DNA from: Actinobacteria bacterium UBA5975
GTDB taxonomy: Bacteria > Actinomycetota > Actinomycetes > Nanopelagicales > Nanopelagicaceae
Direction: 5' to 3'
Length of the DNA stretch: 15,697 nucleotides
NCBI GenBank assembly: GCA_002430075.1
Contig: DJBN01000016.1
Coordinates: forward strand, 32,706 to 48,402
In this document: in pieces, positions 15,205-15,697 of the stretch
Layout: each line of letters opens with the position of its first letter
Numbering within the stretch: the stretch's first letter is position 1
Notes under the pieces: model-generated
Seen by the model: the letters and a program-made list of their open reading frames with translations, nothing else
What the model was told of the DNA's origin: nothing
The model's database searches: none
Made by a program: the position numbers and the translations under genes

Positions 15205-15221
15205 GTCAAGAGCCGTTTGAG

Positions 15222-15697
15222 ATGCGCGAGTACCTAGTTACCTTGCTCTTAGCGGCAGCGCTCTGTTACATCATTACTCCCTTGGTTCGCACATGGGCCT
15301 TGAAGTTTGGAGCGGTGGCTCATGTTCGTACTCGCGATGTTCACACAACAGCTACTCCGCGATGGGGTGGCCTTGCAATGTGGATTTCGATGGCGCTGAC
15401 ATTTGCGATCGTGAGCCATTTATCCCTGGTAGGTAAATCATTTGGCCGTGAAACCCTTGGCATCTTTCTGGCCTCCACGCTCTTACTCGCCATTGGACTT
15501 ATTGATGACCGATTTGAGTTAGATGCGCTGACAAAACTTGCAGGACAAGCTCTTGCCGCTGGAATTTTATTGATCTTTGGAATTCAAGTTTTGTGGCTAC
15601 CAATTAATGGAGTTATTACCTTACCGCCAAGCATTGGCCAGTTAGTTACTGTTTTGATTGTCCTGGTCACAATCAATGCAGTGAATTTCATCGATGG
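15222..15697 (+). CDS. wecA: WecA/TagO-type undecaprenyl-phosphate phosphoglycosyltransferase, N-terminal part
   Basis: The frame is open from ATG 15222 through the window edge (158 residues visible). This polytopic membrane enzyme family moves a sugar-1-phosphate (GlcNAc-1-P in WecA) from UDP-sugar to undecaprenyl or decaprenyl phosphate, starting cell-wall polymer synthesis. Visible features are an N-terminal membrane helix (3-22), the VRTRDVHTTATPRWGG segment (P-RxGG is typical), a second and third helix, the Mg-binding D95-D96 in LIDDRFELDALTKLAGQ, and the start of the NFxDG motif (N155-F-I-D158) at the end. The family is the Rfe homologue that usually precedes the ATP synthase operon in Actinobacteria; the ATP synthase genes would be expected downstream. 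GAG is too close to the ATG to be a good ribosome site; AAGAG at 15208-15212 is possible. MraY is less likely given the motifs. Confidence 0.92.
   Translation, partial: MREYLVTLLLAAALCYIITPLVRTWALKFGAVAHVRTRDVHTTATPRWGGLAMWISMALTFAIVSHLSLVGKSFGRETLGIFLASTLLLAIGLIDDRFELDALTKLAGQALAAGILLIFGIQVLWLPINGVITLPPSIGQLVTVLIVLVTINAVNFID

Noticed and set aside
1..15697. Mobile element, prophage, CRISPR array or defence system
   Set aside because: No transposase, integrase, terminal repeats, spaced direct repeats or defence-type proteins were seen; all large frames are conserved housekeeping genes.

Overview
The window looks like a chromosome segment of a free-living freshwater actinobacterium of the acI type (Nanopelagicales: Planktophila/Nanopelagicus relatives). 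I infer this from the 3' end of an actinorhodopsin gene, an intermediate GC content for an actinobacterium, very short intergenic gaps, a SAM-IV-type riboswitch (a class typical of Actinobacteria), and the actinobacterial gene order argS-lysA-hom-thrC-thrB-rho-rpmE-prfA-prmC-sua5-...-wecA. No mobile element, phage gene, CRISPR array or resistance cassette is visible.

Layout. Positions 1-643 hold the actinorhodopsin C-terminus, a strong intrinsic terminator and a small orphan membrane-protein gene. Positions 683-2638 are a minus-strand block: tRNA-Leu(UAG), a short helix-hairpin-helix protein resembling the RNA polymerase alpha-CTD, then metY behind a SAM-IV riboswitch. A region of about 210 bp (2639-2845) with back-to-back promoters separates this block from the plus-strand genes. 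Positions 2846-9160 are a tight run of argS, lysA, hom, thrC and thrB (arginyl-tRNA charging plus lysine and threonine synthesis). Positions 9293-12397 hold rho, rpmE (with a structured leader and a strong terminator) and prfA. Positions 12407-15697 hold prmC, a Sua5/TsaC-like gene, glyA and the 5' part of a WecA-type phosphoglycosyltransferase, which is cut by the window edge.

How the genes fit together. Hom, ThrC and ThrB carry aspartate semialdehyde to threonine, and LysA finishes lysine. MetY takes acetylated homoserine to homocysteine or methionine under SAM control. PrmC methylates the GGQ glutamine of RF1 (PrfA), encoded next door. GlyA links serine and glycine to one-carbon metabolism.

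Most notable points. (1) The Sua5/TsaC-like protein keeps the fold-length and the C-terminal half of the family, but its nucleotide/threonine-site signatures are replaced (PTDTVYG-like, KxR and SxN motifs), which suggests a pseudoenzyme or new role. (2) Three genes that lack a Shine-Dalgarno sequence (the small ORF at 392, argS, glyA) each have a TANNNT hexamer ending exactly 7 nt before the A of ATG, which is the signature of leaderless transcripts. (3) An alpha-CTD-like protein is encoded 26 bp after tRNA-Leu. (4) There are structured leaders before metY, rho and rpmE. Most of the rest is ordinary, highly conserved housekeeping sequence.
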